DNA of 64,000 bases, from contig CAZLCG010000005.1 in the NCBI GenBank assembly GCA_964557975.1, positions 1-64,000 on the forward strand, written 5' to 3'. Position 1 is the stretch's first letter. Each line of letters starts with the position of its first letter. Origin of the DNA: Fimenecus sp964557975. GTDB taxonomy: Bacteria > Bacillota > Clostridia > Oscillospirales > Acutalibacteraceae. Below are positions 1-9,038 of the stretch, in pieces. The translations under genes were made by a program, and so were the position numbers. The notes below the pieces were generated by a model, which had not been told where the DNA came from, did not search any database, and saw nothing but the letters and a program-made list of their open reading frames with translations.

Positions 1-3000
1 TATCCACGCTGGGGTTTACCATACCATTTCGCACTCGTTCGGCTCGCTCGGCAAGGGACGCCACCATTTCTTTCTGCATATCGGACGGCTTCACCGCTAT
101 ATTATGGTAGTTAGCTTTCGGCACAGGGAGTTCAAGCATATCCGCTGTCTTTATATCAGCGACCTCTTTGAACATCGCCATCAGCTCCGGGAGATTAAAA
201 AATCGGCTGAACCGGGTTTTCGTCCGGTATCCCGTGCCTTCGGGCTTTAATTCCACCGCCGTAACGGTTTCACCAAACGCCGAAGCCCAAGCATCGAAGT
301 GCTGCAAGTCGTTTTTCACAAGGGTATTATACTGCAAATACCGCTGAATGGTATAAAGCTCCACCATCGAATTGCTGATAGGCGTACCCGTTGCAAAGAC
401 CGTTCCACGACCACCCGTAATTTCGTCAAGGTATCTGCATTTCATATACAGGTCGGAGGATTTCTGCGCTTCTGTCTGAGCGATACCGCCCACATTCCGC
501 ATTTTCGTGTAGAGGAACAAGTTTTTATAGTAATGCGACTCGTCAATAAAGAGCCTGTCCACGCCGAGTTCCTCAAAGGTAACGACATCATCTTTGCGGC
601 TTTGGTCATTCAGTTTCTTGAGTTTTGTTTCAATGGACTTCTTGGATTTTTGGAGCTGTTTTACGGAGAAATTCTCTCCACGGTTGCGTTTCAGCTCGGC
701 TATGCCGTCCACGATTTCGTTCAGCTCACGCTCAAGGATCGCCCTTTGCCGCTCAATGCTCATTGGGATTTTCTCAAACTGAGAGTGTCCGATGATAACT
801 GCGTCGTAATCGCCTGTGGCGATACGGCCGCAGAAGCGTTTGCGGTTTTTGGTTTCAAAATCTTTCTTTGTGGCAACCAAGATATTCGCCGCCGGATAGA
901 GCTGCAAGAACTCCGCCGCCCATTGTTCTGTTAGGTGGTTCGGGACTACAAAAAGCGATTTATTGCAAAGTCCAAGCCGCTTGGACTCCATTGCCGCCGC
1001 AACCATTTCGTAGGTTTTGCCTGCGCCTACGGCGTGTGCAAGAAGTGTATTTCCGCCGTAAAGGATATGCGCTACGGCGTTCCGCTGGTGTTCCCGCAAC
1101 TCGATTTCGGGGTTCATGCCGCTGAAAGTGATATGGCTTCCGTCGTACTCACGGGGTCTGATACTGTTGAATTTCTCGTTGTACAGCTTGCAGAGTTTTT
1201 CCCTGCGCTGTGGGTCAGCCCACACCCAATCCTGAAACGCCTGTTTGATCTGCTCCTGCTTCGCCTGTGCGATTGCCGTTTCCTTTGCGTTCAATACAGC
1301 TTTCTTTTTTCCCTCATCGTCCTCGATATAATCGAAAATACGGACGTCCTTCAGGTTCAGTGTTTCCTCAATAATCTTATAGGCATTGATTCGTGTTGTG
1401 CCGTAGGTGCTGTACGCTTTGACATTGCCTCGGTCGTAGGACTTGCCCTCAATGTTCCATTCGCTTGTGAACTGCGAGTAGTGGACTTTGATGTTCCACT
1501 GATTGTAACGGGGCGTATCCAACAGCTCAAACATAAACTGCTCAACGATTTCAGGCGGCAGCCAAGTTGCGCCAAGCCGGACATAGATTTCGCTTGCGGT
1601 AAGGTCTGTCGGCTGTACCTTTTCAAGAGCCTCAACATTGATTTTGTAATCTTCGGGATAAACCTCCGCAGACCTTTTTGCTACTGTGAGTTTTTCTCTG
1701 ACATTGCCGGAAAGGTACTCGTCTGCCATCAGATACTTCGGCTCGGTACTGTTTCCGTATCCGTACATCGGGTTCAGGAAGATAACACCCTTCAAATCCG
1801 CAAAGATTTCTTGCTCGGTTTTGCCGGACAGCGTACACATATATTCCATATCCACACGAGCTTTTTCGCCCAAGGATACGGCAAGTGCTTCGCTTGCAGT
1901 ATCGACCGAGGTGACAGGGGTGTGCGGCTTGATCGTCCTCTTAAAGAACATATCCGCCTTACGCTCAAGGTTTCCTTCCTCGTCAAGCACCTCCAAAGCG
2001 GAAAGCAGGGAGAAAGAGCTGTCCTGAGAGAAAGCGGATACATTGGCACGGGAGCTTATCAATCCGTACTTCTTTGTAAAATCATCGTATCGGTTATTAA
2101 GACGCTGCTGCTCCGCTTTGATTTCCTCATCGGGATAATCTTCGGTCTGCATTTCAAGCAGAAGCCTTACGCAGTCCCTTATCTGTATCATACCTTTAAT
2201 GCGGTTCTCTGCGGTAGCGGAAACCTCCACGGGGGTCATTCTTGAATTTTCACGGTAATAGATTTTATCATCGTAAACCGTGTATGAGAAGTTGCGTACA
2301 TTCGGGTCTGCCGGAATGGAATCATCTTCTTCGGTCAGTTCCTCATCTAACTCATACTCTGTGATTTCTCCGTGGATGTTCGAGATAGCGTCATCCAGCA
2401 GCTCGGACAGCTCTGCTCCCTCAAAGGGAACAACGGTATCCTCATTGCCGAATCTGCCGGATACGGTTTTCCACTCGCCAAGCACCATTTCCGGGTGCTG
2501 CACGAAGTAGGAGTTCATTTTCCTGCCGTTCCCGTCTGTTTCAAGATGAACCCAATCAGGCTCAATGTCGATCAGCCTGTCACGCTTCTGCAAGATGAGA
2601 ATATCCGACACGACCTCCGTTCCGGCATTGCCCTTAAAGGTGTTGTTCGGCAGTCTGATTGCGCCGAGAAGCTCGGCTCTCTGTGCGATATATTTGCGGA
2701 TTGCGGGGTTCTCCTTATCCATTGTGCCTTTGCTTGTCACAAGCGCCATTACGCCGCCCGGACGGAGCTTGTCAAGGCTCTTGGCAAAGAAATAATCGTG
2801 GATCAGGAAGTGGTATTTATCATACCGCTTGTCTGCAAGGCGGATGTCCCCGAAGGGAACATTGCCGACTACTGCGTCGAAGAAGCTGTCAGGGATATTT
2901 GCTTCTTCATACGGCTGCGCTGCAATGGAGGTTCTCTGATAAAGCTGCTGGGCGATACCCGCAGAGATTTTATCAATTTCCACGCCGTACATCTTTGCTT

Positions 3001-6000
3001 CCTGCATGGACTGCGGCAGCATACCGATGAAGTTGCCGATACCGCACGACGGCTCCAAGATATTGCCCTCACGGAATCCCATCCGCTCCATTGCCTTGTA
3101 GATACCCTGAATGACAACGGGAGGGGTGTAAAAGGCAGTCAGTACGCTTTCCTTTGCCGACTCGTATTCATCGGGCGTTAGGACAGCAGAAAGCTCCAAG
3201 TATTCCGTTCCCCAAGAGGGATTGTTTTCATCAAAGGCTTCGGGTATGCCGCCCCAGCCGACATACTTTGAAAGGATTTCCTGTTCTTCGGGTGTGGCAA
3301 AGCGGTTTTCGTCCTGACATTTTTTCAAAAGCTGGATCGCCATAAGATTTCTGCGGAAGCGTTCTTTCTTGCCGACTTCCTCGACCTCGTGAGAAGCAAG
3401 GTCAAAGGTGTTACGCTCCGACATAGGGATGTCAGGGTGCAAATCGAAAGTCTGTACCCTCGTCCGTTTCTGCTCCCAAGCAGGCTTTACGGGTTCTGCT
3501 TTCTCGTAAAACGGTGCAAGCTCGTCCTCGGAAACATACACCAAATCTTCAAAGCTGAGTGCGGATAAGCCGTTTTCTATAAGTTTCTCAAGGCTGTCAT
3601 ACTGCTCTGTGCGGACAGTTTTTCCGTCAACATAAGTGTTGATACTGAATGCTTCAAGATTGACTGCCGCCTGTATCTCGTGCTGATCGTCCTCGGTTGT
3701 GGTATAGGCTATCTCGACATTGGAAAGGTCGGAATAATCCGCACCTTCCTCACGCTCGTATTCCTCCCGGCAGAACTCGTCAATGAGCTGCTTTGCCTGT
3801 TCAAGCAAGGGGTTTTCGCTGTTTAATTCGCTCTCTGCCTGAGAGATAAGCGCCTGCATTGTTTTTTCGCTTCGTCCGATAAAATCAGGGGAAGGCTCTG
3901 CATAAGCATCAAGGTAGTCGTCAAACTCCTGCGTACCAAAGTCGATTAGTTCCGTGTAGGCTTTGCTGTCAAGATACTCATAAAACCCACCTACGGAATT
4001 GCTGTTTTCTTTTGCTTCGGCTATCAGTTCATAGGATAAGTGCAAAACAACAAACTGCCCTCCGGCGGCTGCGTCGGGGTTATAATAAATGGCTTCAAAT
4101 TCTCCCATACCCGGACGGTTAAAATAGTAATCATCGTCACTGATGGGCGTGGTATTGGGATCTATCTCTATTCTTTCTTCGGGCGGTAATCCCTTGACCT
4201 TCAAATGGTCGTTTAGCGGATTTTCCTGCACCTTGCGGTCAAAGTCCGCACGGGTTTCTTCTTTCTGAAACAGGGGGAAAGTCGTGTCGTAGAGCATTAC
4301 CCGTTCATCGTCAAAGGACAGGATTTCATATTCGCTCGCTCCGAGATAAACCTTGTCGCCAAGGTGGTACTCGTAGTGTTCAGGCTCGTCCTTTGCTTCT
4401 TCTTTTTCGGGCGGTGCAACAGACAGAGCTTCTCTGACTGCATTTCGTTCCTGCTGCTCTCTGCGCCGTTCCTCCTGACGCTCAAGCCATTCGGGATACC
4501 TCTCTTTTTCTTTCGGGTTCAGGTATCTGTCCATACGGATCAGCTCGCCGATACGTTTTTCCACCTGCGTCCATTTCAAGTCGATATGCGGCTTATCGTT
4601 GCCGATTCCTTTTGAGAGACGGATGCCTTTTGTGTCGTGCTGTTCGTCAATTCCGGCACCGACAATGACAGGGTATGAGCCGCCTACGCCGTACTCGTTT
4701 TTTAGGAAATCTGCGTTTTCCTTTGCGGACAGGCTCTTTTGAAACTGCTCGTAGATACGCATTTTTCCCTCGGATACGCCGCTGCCACGAGTCAGAACTG
4801 CGTCGATGATCTCTTGGGAAAAAGTAAAGGCAGAGGGTTGTTTTTCCTCTGCCTCAAACATGAACGTGAACTGTCCGTCTATTGACGGGAGCGGTTTCAT
4901 CGTATCCTGCAACTGCCCGAGCAGCCGCATTGCTTCAAAATGTTGCGCTATCACGCCCCAATCGTAAAAGCTCTGCTTTGTTCGGTTTTCATAGCTGCCC
5001 TCCCATAAATGGAGTACATTTTCCATTTTCCGGTAGCCGACCTGACGCCCATCGGCAAGGGTAAGCTCTGTGACGTCGTTGTTAAAACTGTCCTTGATAA
5101 AAGAAGTCCGTGCTTCATTGTCGGCATTCGCCTCATAAAAAGCACGGATTTCTTCTTTGGACGCACTCAGGTGCGGGGTAGTGCTGAGAATTTCATTGAT
5201 TGTTTCATCGCCGCCGAAAAACGGCAGGCTTCTGTCCTCGTGGCTGCGGTCGTACCACTCTAAGCGAAGATTACCTCCGCTTTCACGATTTCTTGCGCCG
5301 AGTTTCTCAGATTGTTCATAAGGCGAACCCATTTCATCATATCCGCCGCCTTCAGTTCCTCGGTCAGTCCCTCTTTCTCCGACATCTGACGGACTAAGGC
5401 TTCCTCCATTTCGGTCGCCCGCTGTTCCACTTCCGCTAAATGCTCTGTCAGCTTGCAGCTCGTCAGCAGGTTGTAGTACAGGATTTTGTGGTGTTCCCGA
5501 AGATATTTCCGTCTCATCTGCGCCCATCTGCCGAGAACCACTTCCGGCTGCTCCGGCATTGTCAGGTTCGGAAGATTGTAGTCTCCCATCCTCGTGTATT
5601 CCAGTTCTTCCATAGTCGCTGCTCCTTTCATTTTGGTTTCTTCTATTGTATTCAGAATAGCCCTTTCCGGCAATTATGCGATTTTGCCTGTCAAGGGCGG
5701 TAATCGTTCGGGAGATCTCCGTAAGCCCCATTTCCGCTATATCGCTGGTTGCAATACCGAGAGCGTTCAGGACTTCAGGTGTGTTAAACTCCGTAACATC
5801 ACGGAAATCGTCAGCGTCAAAGTATTCTCCTGTGTCAAGACCAAGGCGTGTCATTATCATATAGGCAACGCTGTTTGTCACAAGCCGGCGATAAGTGCTG
5901 CGGACATAATCTTCTCCCATACCCTCAAGGAAGCTGTCGTTCAGGATTCCCATAAGGTCATCGCAGTAATCCACAAGGTTATCCGTAACAGCGTTCTTTG

Positions 6001-6442
6001 CCGCCGATAAAACGGCGTTTTCAAGGGTATCTTTGCTTTCAAGCTCCCCAAAGGTGCTTTCCAAGGTGTCTATGATTTCCTCGGCATATTCCGGCTTCAT
6101 CTGCCATATGGGGACAGGACGGGAATAGCGGCTTGCGTGGGTATCGGAAATATCAAAGTAGTGGATAAGCCTCTGCCTCTGTCGGTTTGCGTCCTCAAAC
6201 ACGGCAATGCCCTTAGCGCCCCGATTGACCCATCTGCCGAAGCTGCCGTTCCAGCGTTCGATTTCGAGGACAGCGGTTGCGTCCGGTCGCTGGGCATAAA
6301 TCAATAGCTGCTCGTCAAAACGGAGCTTAAAGTTGTTGCAGGCAGAGCGTAAAAACGCCTGCCAGCTCTCAGGGTTGCCGCTTATAACTTTGACTGTGCG
6401 GTCATAAAGTTCCGTTGCCTGTTTATATTTTTCCTTGTTCAT
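1..6442 (-). CDS. ICE N6-DNA methylase / SNF2-like helicase fusion, 3' end outside window
   Basis: Large multidomain protein of clostridial conjugative elements, probably modifying or remodelling element DNA; its exact role is not established. The reading frame stays open for about 2147 codons from an ATG that overlaps the previous small gene's stop (TGATATGA) and runs off the window. The N-terminal 240 residues form the conserved domain of this family (FKLRFDEQLLIYAQRPDA, then WVNRGAKGIAVF). A disordered Gly/Ser/Glu linker covers roughly residues 260-395. The methyltransferase part has EPSCGIGNF near residue 1129 and GNVPFG near 1193, the NPPF-like catalytic motif with Val for Pro. The helicase part has AHAVGAGKT near 1801, DESHYYKN near 1966 and TGTPISNS near 2020. 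The linker DNA also encodes tnpV in another frame. Family identity is confident; activity is inferred. Confidence 0.9.
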   Translation of the reverse strand, partial: MNKEKYKQATELYDRTVKVISGNPESWQAFLRSACNNFKLRFDEQLLIYAQRPDATAVLEIERWNGSFGRWVNRGAKGIAVFEDANRQRQRLIHYFDISDTHASRYSRPVPIWQMKPEYAEEIIDTLESTFGELESKDTLENAVLSAAKNAVTDNLVDYCDDLMGILNDSFLEGMGEDYVRSTYRRLVTNSVAYMIMTRLGLDTGEYFDADDFRDVTEFNTPEVLNALGIATSDIAEMGLTEISRTITALDRQNRIIAGKGYSEYNRRNQNERSSDYGRTGIHEDGRLQSSEPDNAGAAGSGSRQMGADETEISSGTPQNPVLQPADELQADRAFSGSGTAGDRNGGSLSPSDVGERGTDRGTEGGGYDEMGSPYEQSEKLGARNRESGGNLRLEWYDRSHEDRSLPFFGGDETINEILSTTPHLSASKEEIRAFYEANADNEARTSFIKDSFNNDVTELTLADGRQVGYRKMENVLHLWEGSYENRTKQSFYDWGVIAQHFEAMRLLGQLQDTMKPLPSIDGQFTFMFEAEEKQPSAFTFSQEIIDAVLTRGSGVSEGKMRIYEQFQKSLSAKENADFLKNEYGVGGSYPVIVGAGIDEQHDTKGIRLSKGIGNDKPHIDLKWTQVEKRIGELIRMDRYLNPKEKERYPEWLERQEERRREQQERNAVREALSVAPPEKEEAKDEPEHYEYHLGDKVYLGASEYEILSFDDERVMLYDTTFPLFQKEETRADFDRKVQENPLNDHLKVKGLPPEERIEIDPNTTPISDDDYYFNRPGMGEFEAIYYNPDAAAGGQFVVLHLSYELIAEAKENSNSVGGFYEYLDSKAYTELIDFGTQEFDDYLDAYAEPSPDFIGRSEKTMQALISQAESELNSENPLLEQAKQLIDEFCREEYEREEGADYSDLSNVEIAYTTTEDDQHEIQAAVNLEAFSINTYVDGKTVRTEQYDSLEKLIENGLSALSFEDLVYVSEDELAPFYEKAEPVKPAWEQKRTRVQTFDLHPDIPMSERNTFDLASHEVEEVGKKERFRRNLMAIQLLKKCQDENRFATPEEQEILSKYVGWGGIPEAFDENNPSWGTEYLELSAVLTPDEYESAKESVLTAFYTPPVVIQGIYKAMERMGFREGNILEPSCGIGNFIGMLPQSMQEAKMYGVEIDKISAGIAQQLYQRTSIAAQPYEEANIPDSFFDAVVGNVPFGDIRLADKRYDKYHFLIHDYFFAKSLDKLRPGGVMALVTSKGTMDKENPAIRKYIAQRAELLGAIRLPNNTFKGNAGTEVVSDILILQKRDRLIDIEPDWVHLETDGNGRKMNSYFVQHPEMVLGEWKTVSGRFGNEDTVVPFEGAELSELLDDAISNIHGEITEYELDEELTEEDDSIPADPNVRNFSYTVYDDKIYYRENSRMTPVEVSATAENRIKGMIQIRDCVRLLLEMQTEDYPDEEIKAEQQRLNNRYDDFTKKYGLISSRANVSAFSQDSSFSLLSALEVLDEEGNLERKADMFFKRTIKPHTPVTSVDTASEALAVSLGEKARVDMEYMCTLSGKTEQEIFADLKGVIFLNPMYGYGNSTEPKYLMADEYLSGNVREKLTVAKRSAEVYPEDYKINVEALEKVQPTDLTASEIYVRLGATWLPPEIVEQFMFELLDTPRYNQWNIKVHYSQFTSEWNIEGKSYDRGNVKAYSTYGTTRINAYKIIEETLNLKDVRIFDYIEDDEGKKKAVLNAKETAIAQAKQEQIKQAFQDWVWADPQRREKLCKLYNEKFNSIRPREYDGSHITFSGMNPEIELREHQRNAVAHILYGGNTLLAHAVGAGKTYEMVAAAMESKRLGLCNKSLFVVPNHLTEQWAAEFLQLYPAANILVATKKDFETKNRKRFCGRIATGDYDAVIIGHSQFEKIPMSIERQRAILERELNEIVDGIAELKRNRGENFSVKQLQKSKKSIETKLKKLNDQSRKDDVVTFEELGVDRLFIDESHYYKNLFLYTKMRNVGGIAQTEAQKSSDLYMKCRYLDEITGGRGTVFATGTPISNSMVELYTIQRYLQYNTLVKNDLQHFDAWASAFGETVTAVELKPEGTGYRTKTRFSRFFNLPELMAMFKEVADIKTADMLELPVPKANYHNIAVKPSDMQKEMVASLAERAERVRNGMVNPSVD
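5260..5613 (-). CDS. tnpV: TnpV-family transposon protein nested inside the helicase gene
   Basis: A 117-residue protein matching what I know of the TnpV family: an N-terminal GDYNLPNLTMPEQ segment, a central RRKYLREHHKILYYNLL helix and a C-terminal MKWVRLMNNLRNSAQEIV helix. The ATG is preceded by AAAGGAGC at suitable spacing. The gene lies wholly within the larger methylase-helicase gene, same strand, displaced by one base, so both products are read from the same 354 bases; the host frame encodes only its disordered linker there. TnpV was named from Tn4451-type transposons and its biochemical function is not known to me. Whether both frames are translated cannot be told from sequence alone, but the family match and ribosome-binding site support a real gene. 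Confidence 0.75.
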   Translation of the reverse strand: MEELEYTRMGDYNLPNLTMPEQPEVVLGRWAQMRRKYLREHHKILYYNLLTSCKLTEHLAEVEQRATEMEEALVRQMSEKEGLTEELKAADMMKWVRLMNNLRNSAQEIVKAEVIFA

Positions 6443-6443
6443 A

Positions 6444-6620
6444 TCACCTTGTCAGCACCTCCTGTCGCTTTTTTTCACATCGGCAAATCGAACCCTCCAA
6501 AACAACGGCGTCAACGTCAAAATCAAACCTCTGCTCTATGTTTTTCAGCCTTCCCGCCTTCAGCAGCTCGTAAAAAGTTTTGTTGAAGCTGCCGTTTTGG
6601 TTGACGGAACAAATTTTCAT
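6444..6620 (-). CDS. small hypothetical ICE protein
   Basis: A 58-residue protein starting MKICSVNQNGSFNKTFYELL. The ATG has a near-perfect GGAGGT seven bases upstream, and the TGA stop lies one base before the ATG of the large methylase-helicase gene, which suggests translational coupling. It is basic with a predicted amphipathic helix and ends with CRCEKKRQEVLTR. I do not recognise the family. Its position in the parA-parB-helicase operon of a conjugative element suggests an accessory maintenance or transfer role, which is inference from context only. Confidence 0.65.
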   Translation of the reverse strand: MKICSVNQNGSFNKTFYELLKAGRLKNIEQRFDFDVDAVVLEGSICRCEKKRQEVLTR

Positions 6621-6642
6621 AATCAATACCTCCGATTTTAAT

Positions 6643-6819
6643 TTAAGTTTCTTTGCCGGAGCAAAATCTTTGCTGAACGTACAGATCGTTCAGCATTTGT
6701 TCTAAGCAAAAGCGTCTTTTTCTCAAAGCCTCGTTGGCGGAAGCGTTTTTGCAAATTTTAATTCTGCGATCAAGCGTATTTATTGTTTCGCAAAGACTTT
6801 TTATCTCTTCCTCATACAA
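6643..6819 (-). CDS. small coiled-coil ICE protein with TTG start
   Basis: A 58-residue ORF beginning at TTG, with AAAGGGG eight bases upstream, and overlapping the last codons of parB by eight bases. The product (starting LYEEEIKSLCETINTLDRR) is charged, almost wholly helical and looks like a short coiled coil. Overlap with parB, spacing to the next gene and protein-like composition support coding. There is no recognised family. The alternative is a non-coding gap between parB and the next small gene, which the ribosome-binding site makes less likely. Confidence 0.5.
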   Translation of the reverse strand: MYEEEIKSLCETINTLDRRIKICKNASANEALRKRRFCLEQMLNDLYVQQRFCSGKET

Positions 6820-7756
6820 ATTTTTCAGCCCCTTTCAGCTTGTTTTCACGTTCCTGCGTCTTACGGTAAAACTCAAGAGCCTTGAATATGCCTTCCTTGA
6901 TTGTCTTTTCGGGAGTGTTCGGCGGGAAATATCCATCGAACGACGATATATCAATGCTTACACGCTGCTTTTGATTAGGCTTTGGCTCCCGCAGTATTTC
7001 CTCAATTTTTGAAGCGGTAAGCGTTCCCTCGCGGTAAAGGCTTTTAAGGTGGATAGCTTGAGCGTGAGAGGGGGTTGCCGCGTTCCTTTCACAGCAATCC
7101 AGCACCACATATTGGCTGTCTCTGTCAAGATACGAAAGCTCAACCGCAGGACGCATTTTGATACGACCCTCGTCAACAAATTCCAACAGCTCCGGAACAA
7201 GGTTTGTCAAACGAACATAACGCTGGATTTGCGTTTGGCTTTCACCACTTTGCAATGCAAGTTCTTCTCTCGAATAATTTTGTCCCACTGGGACTAATTT
7301 TTCTTTGCTTGGTCTGCCCGCTTGTCGTTTCATCGCTTCCAGCCGCATTTTATACGCAAAGGCTTTTTCGCTTGGCAGGATTTCCTCACGCTGTGAGTTC
7401 GAGTCAACCATAAGGATGGTTGCTTCATCGTCGTCGAGTTGTCGGATAATGCATGGCAGCTCCGAAAGTCCCGCCGAAATCGCCGCAGCTCTTCTGCGAT
7501 GTCCCGAGATCATCTCATATCCGCCGTCTGCCGTCGGTCTTACAAGCAGCGGAGTTATTACGCCGTTTGTCTTAACCGATTCGACAAGCTCCCTCATTTT
7601 ATCGTCGTTTCTCACTCGGAACGGGTGATCCGTAAAAGACTTCAGTTCAGATATGGGGACGGAATGAATCTTTTCTGTTCCGTTATCCTCTCTTTCGGAT
7701 TCGGTTGAAAACAAGTCATCTAACGGGTTGCGTGTGAGCTTTGGAAGCGACGCCAT
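6812..7756 (-). CDS. parB: ParB-like partition protein / nucleoid occlusion family
   Basis: ParB/Spo0J-family DNA-binding protein of 314 residues, expected to bind centromere-like sites and load with ParA to maintain the circular form of the element. The N-terminal ParB/Srx domain is seen as HPFRVRNDDKMRELVESV followed by the arginine-rich box GHRRRAAA. A central helix-turn-helix (SREELALQSGESQTQIQRY) follows, and the C-terminal third is a helical dimerisation region. AAGGAGGT precedes the ATG. The start overlaps the end of parA by 41 bases, as is common in parAB operons. Chromosomal parAB loci usually sit with gidB/rnpA-type genes; here the neighbours are ICE genes. Confidence 0.92.
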   Translation of the reverse strand: MASLPKLTRNPLDDLFSTESEREDNGTEKIHSVPISELKSFTDHPFRVRNDDKMRELVESVKTNGVITPLLVRPTADGGYEMISGHRRRAAAISAGLSELPCIIRQLDDDEATILMVDSNSQREEILPSEKAFAYKMRLEAMKRQAGRPSKEKLVPVGQNYSREELALQSGESQTQIQRYVRLTNLVPELLEFVDEGRIKMRPAVELSYLDRDSQYVVLDCCERNAATPSHAQAIHLKSLYREGTLTASKIEEILREPKPNQKQRVSIDISSFDGYFPPNTPEKTIKEGIFKALEFYRKTQERENKLKGAEKFV

Positions 7757-8519
7757 CGCCTTGCACCTCCTTAGTCAGCTGTCTGTACGCTTTTGAACTT
7801 TCCGAATACGGCGCGTGCTTTACGGGAGACGCAAAGTACAGCGACGCCTCCGCGGTCTTGACGCAACGCGGTATCTCCGTGCCGAACACCTTGATATCCT
7901 TGCCGAATGCCGCTCTGATTTCCTGTGAAATATGCGCGGACAGATTTGTACGCTTGTCGGTCATCGTTATCAATATACCCTTGATTTCAAGGTTCGGATT
8001 AAGCTGCTTTTTCGCTGTTTTAACCGTTCTTATAAGGTCGCACAAACCGTCGGTCGCGTAGGGTTCCGCCTGCACGGGTATTATTATGCTGTCAGCGGCG
8101 GTAAGCGTGTTTATTGTGAACAGATTAAGCGCCGGGTTGCTGTCGATTATTATGTAGTCGTAGTCCTCTCTGTAGGGCTCCAGCGCACGTTTTAGTATCG
8201 TTTCGCGGCTCATAGCCGTTGAAAGCTGAATATCGAGTCCCGCGAGAGATATATCGGAGGGAATTAGATCAAGTCCCTCGGTGCTTCTCAGATATTCGCT
8301 CTTTTCTTTTCGCTCGCAGTTAAGCTCGTCAATAAGCATATCTTTTATTGACAGCTTATGCTCGCGGCAGCCCAAGCCTTTTGTCAGGTTGCCTTGCGGG
8401 TCAAAATCCACAAGCAGAACTTTTTTTCCTGTTTGAGCAAGGCATACGCCGAGCGACGATGCCGTGGCGGTTTTTCCCACGCCGCCCTTTTGATTTGCCA
8501 AAGCTATTATTTCACTCAT
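7716..8519 (-). CDS. parA: ParA/Soj-family partition ATPase
   Basis: Walker-type ParA ATPase of 267 residues that partners the ParB encoded next. The deviant Walker A motif KGGVGKTA is near the N-terminus. Walker A' is seen at VLLVDFDPQGNLT and Walker B at YDYIIIDSNPAL. The start chosen is the ATG of MSEIIALANQ, which has GAGGG six bases upstream; an earlier in-frame start four codons upstream lacks a site. No N-terminal DNA-binding extension is present, so this is the short Soj-like type. It lies between small ICE genes and parB in one minus-strand operon. The last ~15 codons overlap parB in another frame. Confidence 0.93.
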   Translation of the reverse strand: MSEIIALANQKGGVGKTATASSLGVCLAQTGKKVLLVDFDPQGNLTKGLGCREHKLSIKDMLIDELNCERKEKSEYLRSTEGLDLIPSDISLAGLDIQLSTAMSRETILKRALEPYREDYDYIIIDSNPALNLFTINTLTAADSIIIPVQAEPYATDGLCDLIRTVKTAKKQLNPNLEIKGILITMTDKRTNLSAHISQEIRAAFGKDIKVFGTEIPRCVKTAEASLYFASPVKHAPYSESSKAYRQLTKEVQGDGVASKAHTQPVR

Positions 8520-8527
8520 TTTTTCCC

Positions 8528-8701
8528 TCACAATTCACCGCGCGACAGGGCGGAAAGACGTGTTTTTGCTTTTTTTCTCTCGTTTTCAAGTTGTTCCCGA
8601 GTTTTAAAGAACTTACATCCGGAACAACTCGGATTATATTTAAGCACGGCGCAGCAGCCGTCCACTGCCGCGAAGCAGTTCCTTTTATACGATTTCATCA
8701 T
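8528..8701 (-). CDS. small cysteine-rich ICE protein
   Basis: A 57-residue protein with five cysteines, including CCAVLKYNPSCSGCKFFKT, a spacing that resembles a small metal-binding knuckle, followed by a basic helix (REQLENERKKAKTRL). It starts at the first of two ATGs, three bases after the previous stop, and ends eight bases before parA. Comparable short Cys-rich proteins occur in clostridial conjugative elements as I recall, but I know no function. The position between a small ICE gene and parA suggests co-transcription. Metal binding is inference. Confidence 0.65.
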   Translation of the reverse strand: MMKSYKRNCFAAVDGCCAVLKYNPSCSGCKFFKTREQLENERKKAKTRLSALSRGEL

Positions 8702-8704
8702 ATT

Positions 8705-8923
8705 TCACGCCCCCGCCAACTGTTCCAAAACCCTATGTTTGCGCTCAAGCTCATTCGGGTTATTGCCTTTCCCCAAGCGAATAAGCTTGTTTTTTTCGTC
8801 TTTATACAGGACGTACGCACCCGACTCGGGATGCCTTGCCAGTAAAAACATCTGCTCTCCGTTCTCGTTCCTGTACGAAACCGTCGGAATTTCTTTTCTC
8901 AACATTGTTGTCTGTTCATTCAT
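8705..8923 (-). CDS. small hypothetical ICE protein
   Basis: A 72-residue protein starting MNEQTTMLRKEIPTVSYR, with a strong GGAGG site nine bases before the ATG. The middle (EQMFLLARHPESGAYVLYKD) looks like a short beta-rich unit followed by a basic helix. No family recognised. It is the first gene of the parA-parB-helicase operon as it now stands. About 30 bases upstream is a strong minus-strand terminator and then the IS30 transposase gene, so any original promoter further upstream would be cut off. Confidence 0.65.
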   Translation of the reverse strand: MNEQTTMLRKEIPTVSYRNENGEQMFLLARHPESGAYVLYKDEKNKLIRLGKGNNPNELERKHRVLEQLAGA

Positions 8924-8952
8924 TTTTTCTTACCTCCGTTGTTTTTTATGTA

Positions 8953-8985
8953 ATAAAAAAAGAGCAACCGTTTTTCGATTGCTCT
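8953..8985 (-). terminator. intrinsic terminator downstream of IS30 transposase
   Basis: Read on the minus strand, a ten-pair stem (AGAGCAATCG with CGGTTGCTCT, one G-U) closes a five-A loop and is followed by seven T. It lies after the transposase stop and only about 20 bases before the ribosome-binding site of the first ICE gene. Confidence 0.85.
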
Positions 8986-9038
8986 GAATTAACCGTTTTT
9001 ATTTTCAATAACTTATACAATGATGTTCGATTGTTTTA

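Noticed and set aside
299..2245. Long plus-strand reading frames (211 and 436 codons) opposite the ICE helicase
   Set aside because: They are antisense to a frame with clear methylase and helicase motifs, have no ribosome-binding sites and resemble no family.
8348..8987. Plus-strand frames of 165-209 codons opposite parA and the small ICE genes
   Set aside because: Shadow frames; the minus strand has Walker motifs and well-placed ribosome-binding sites.
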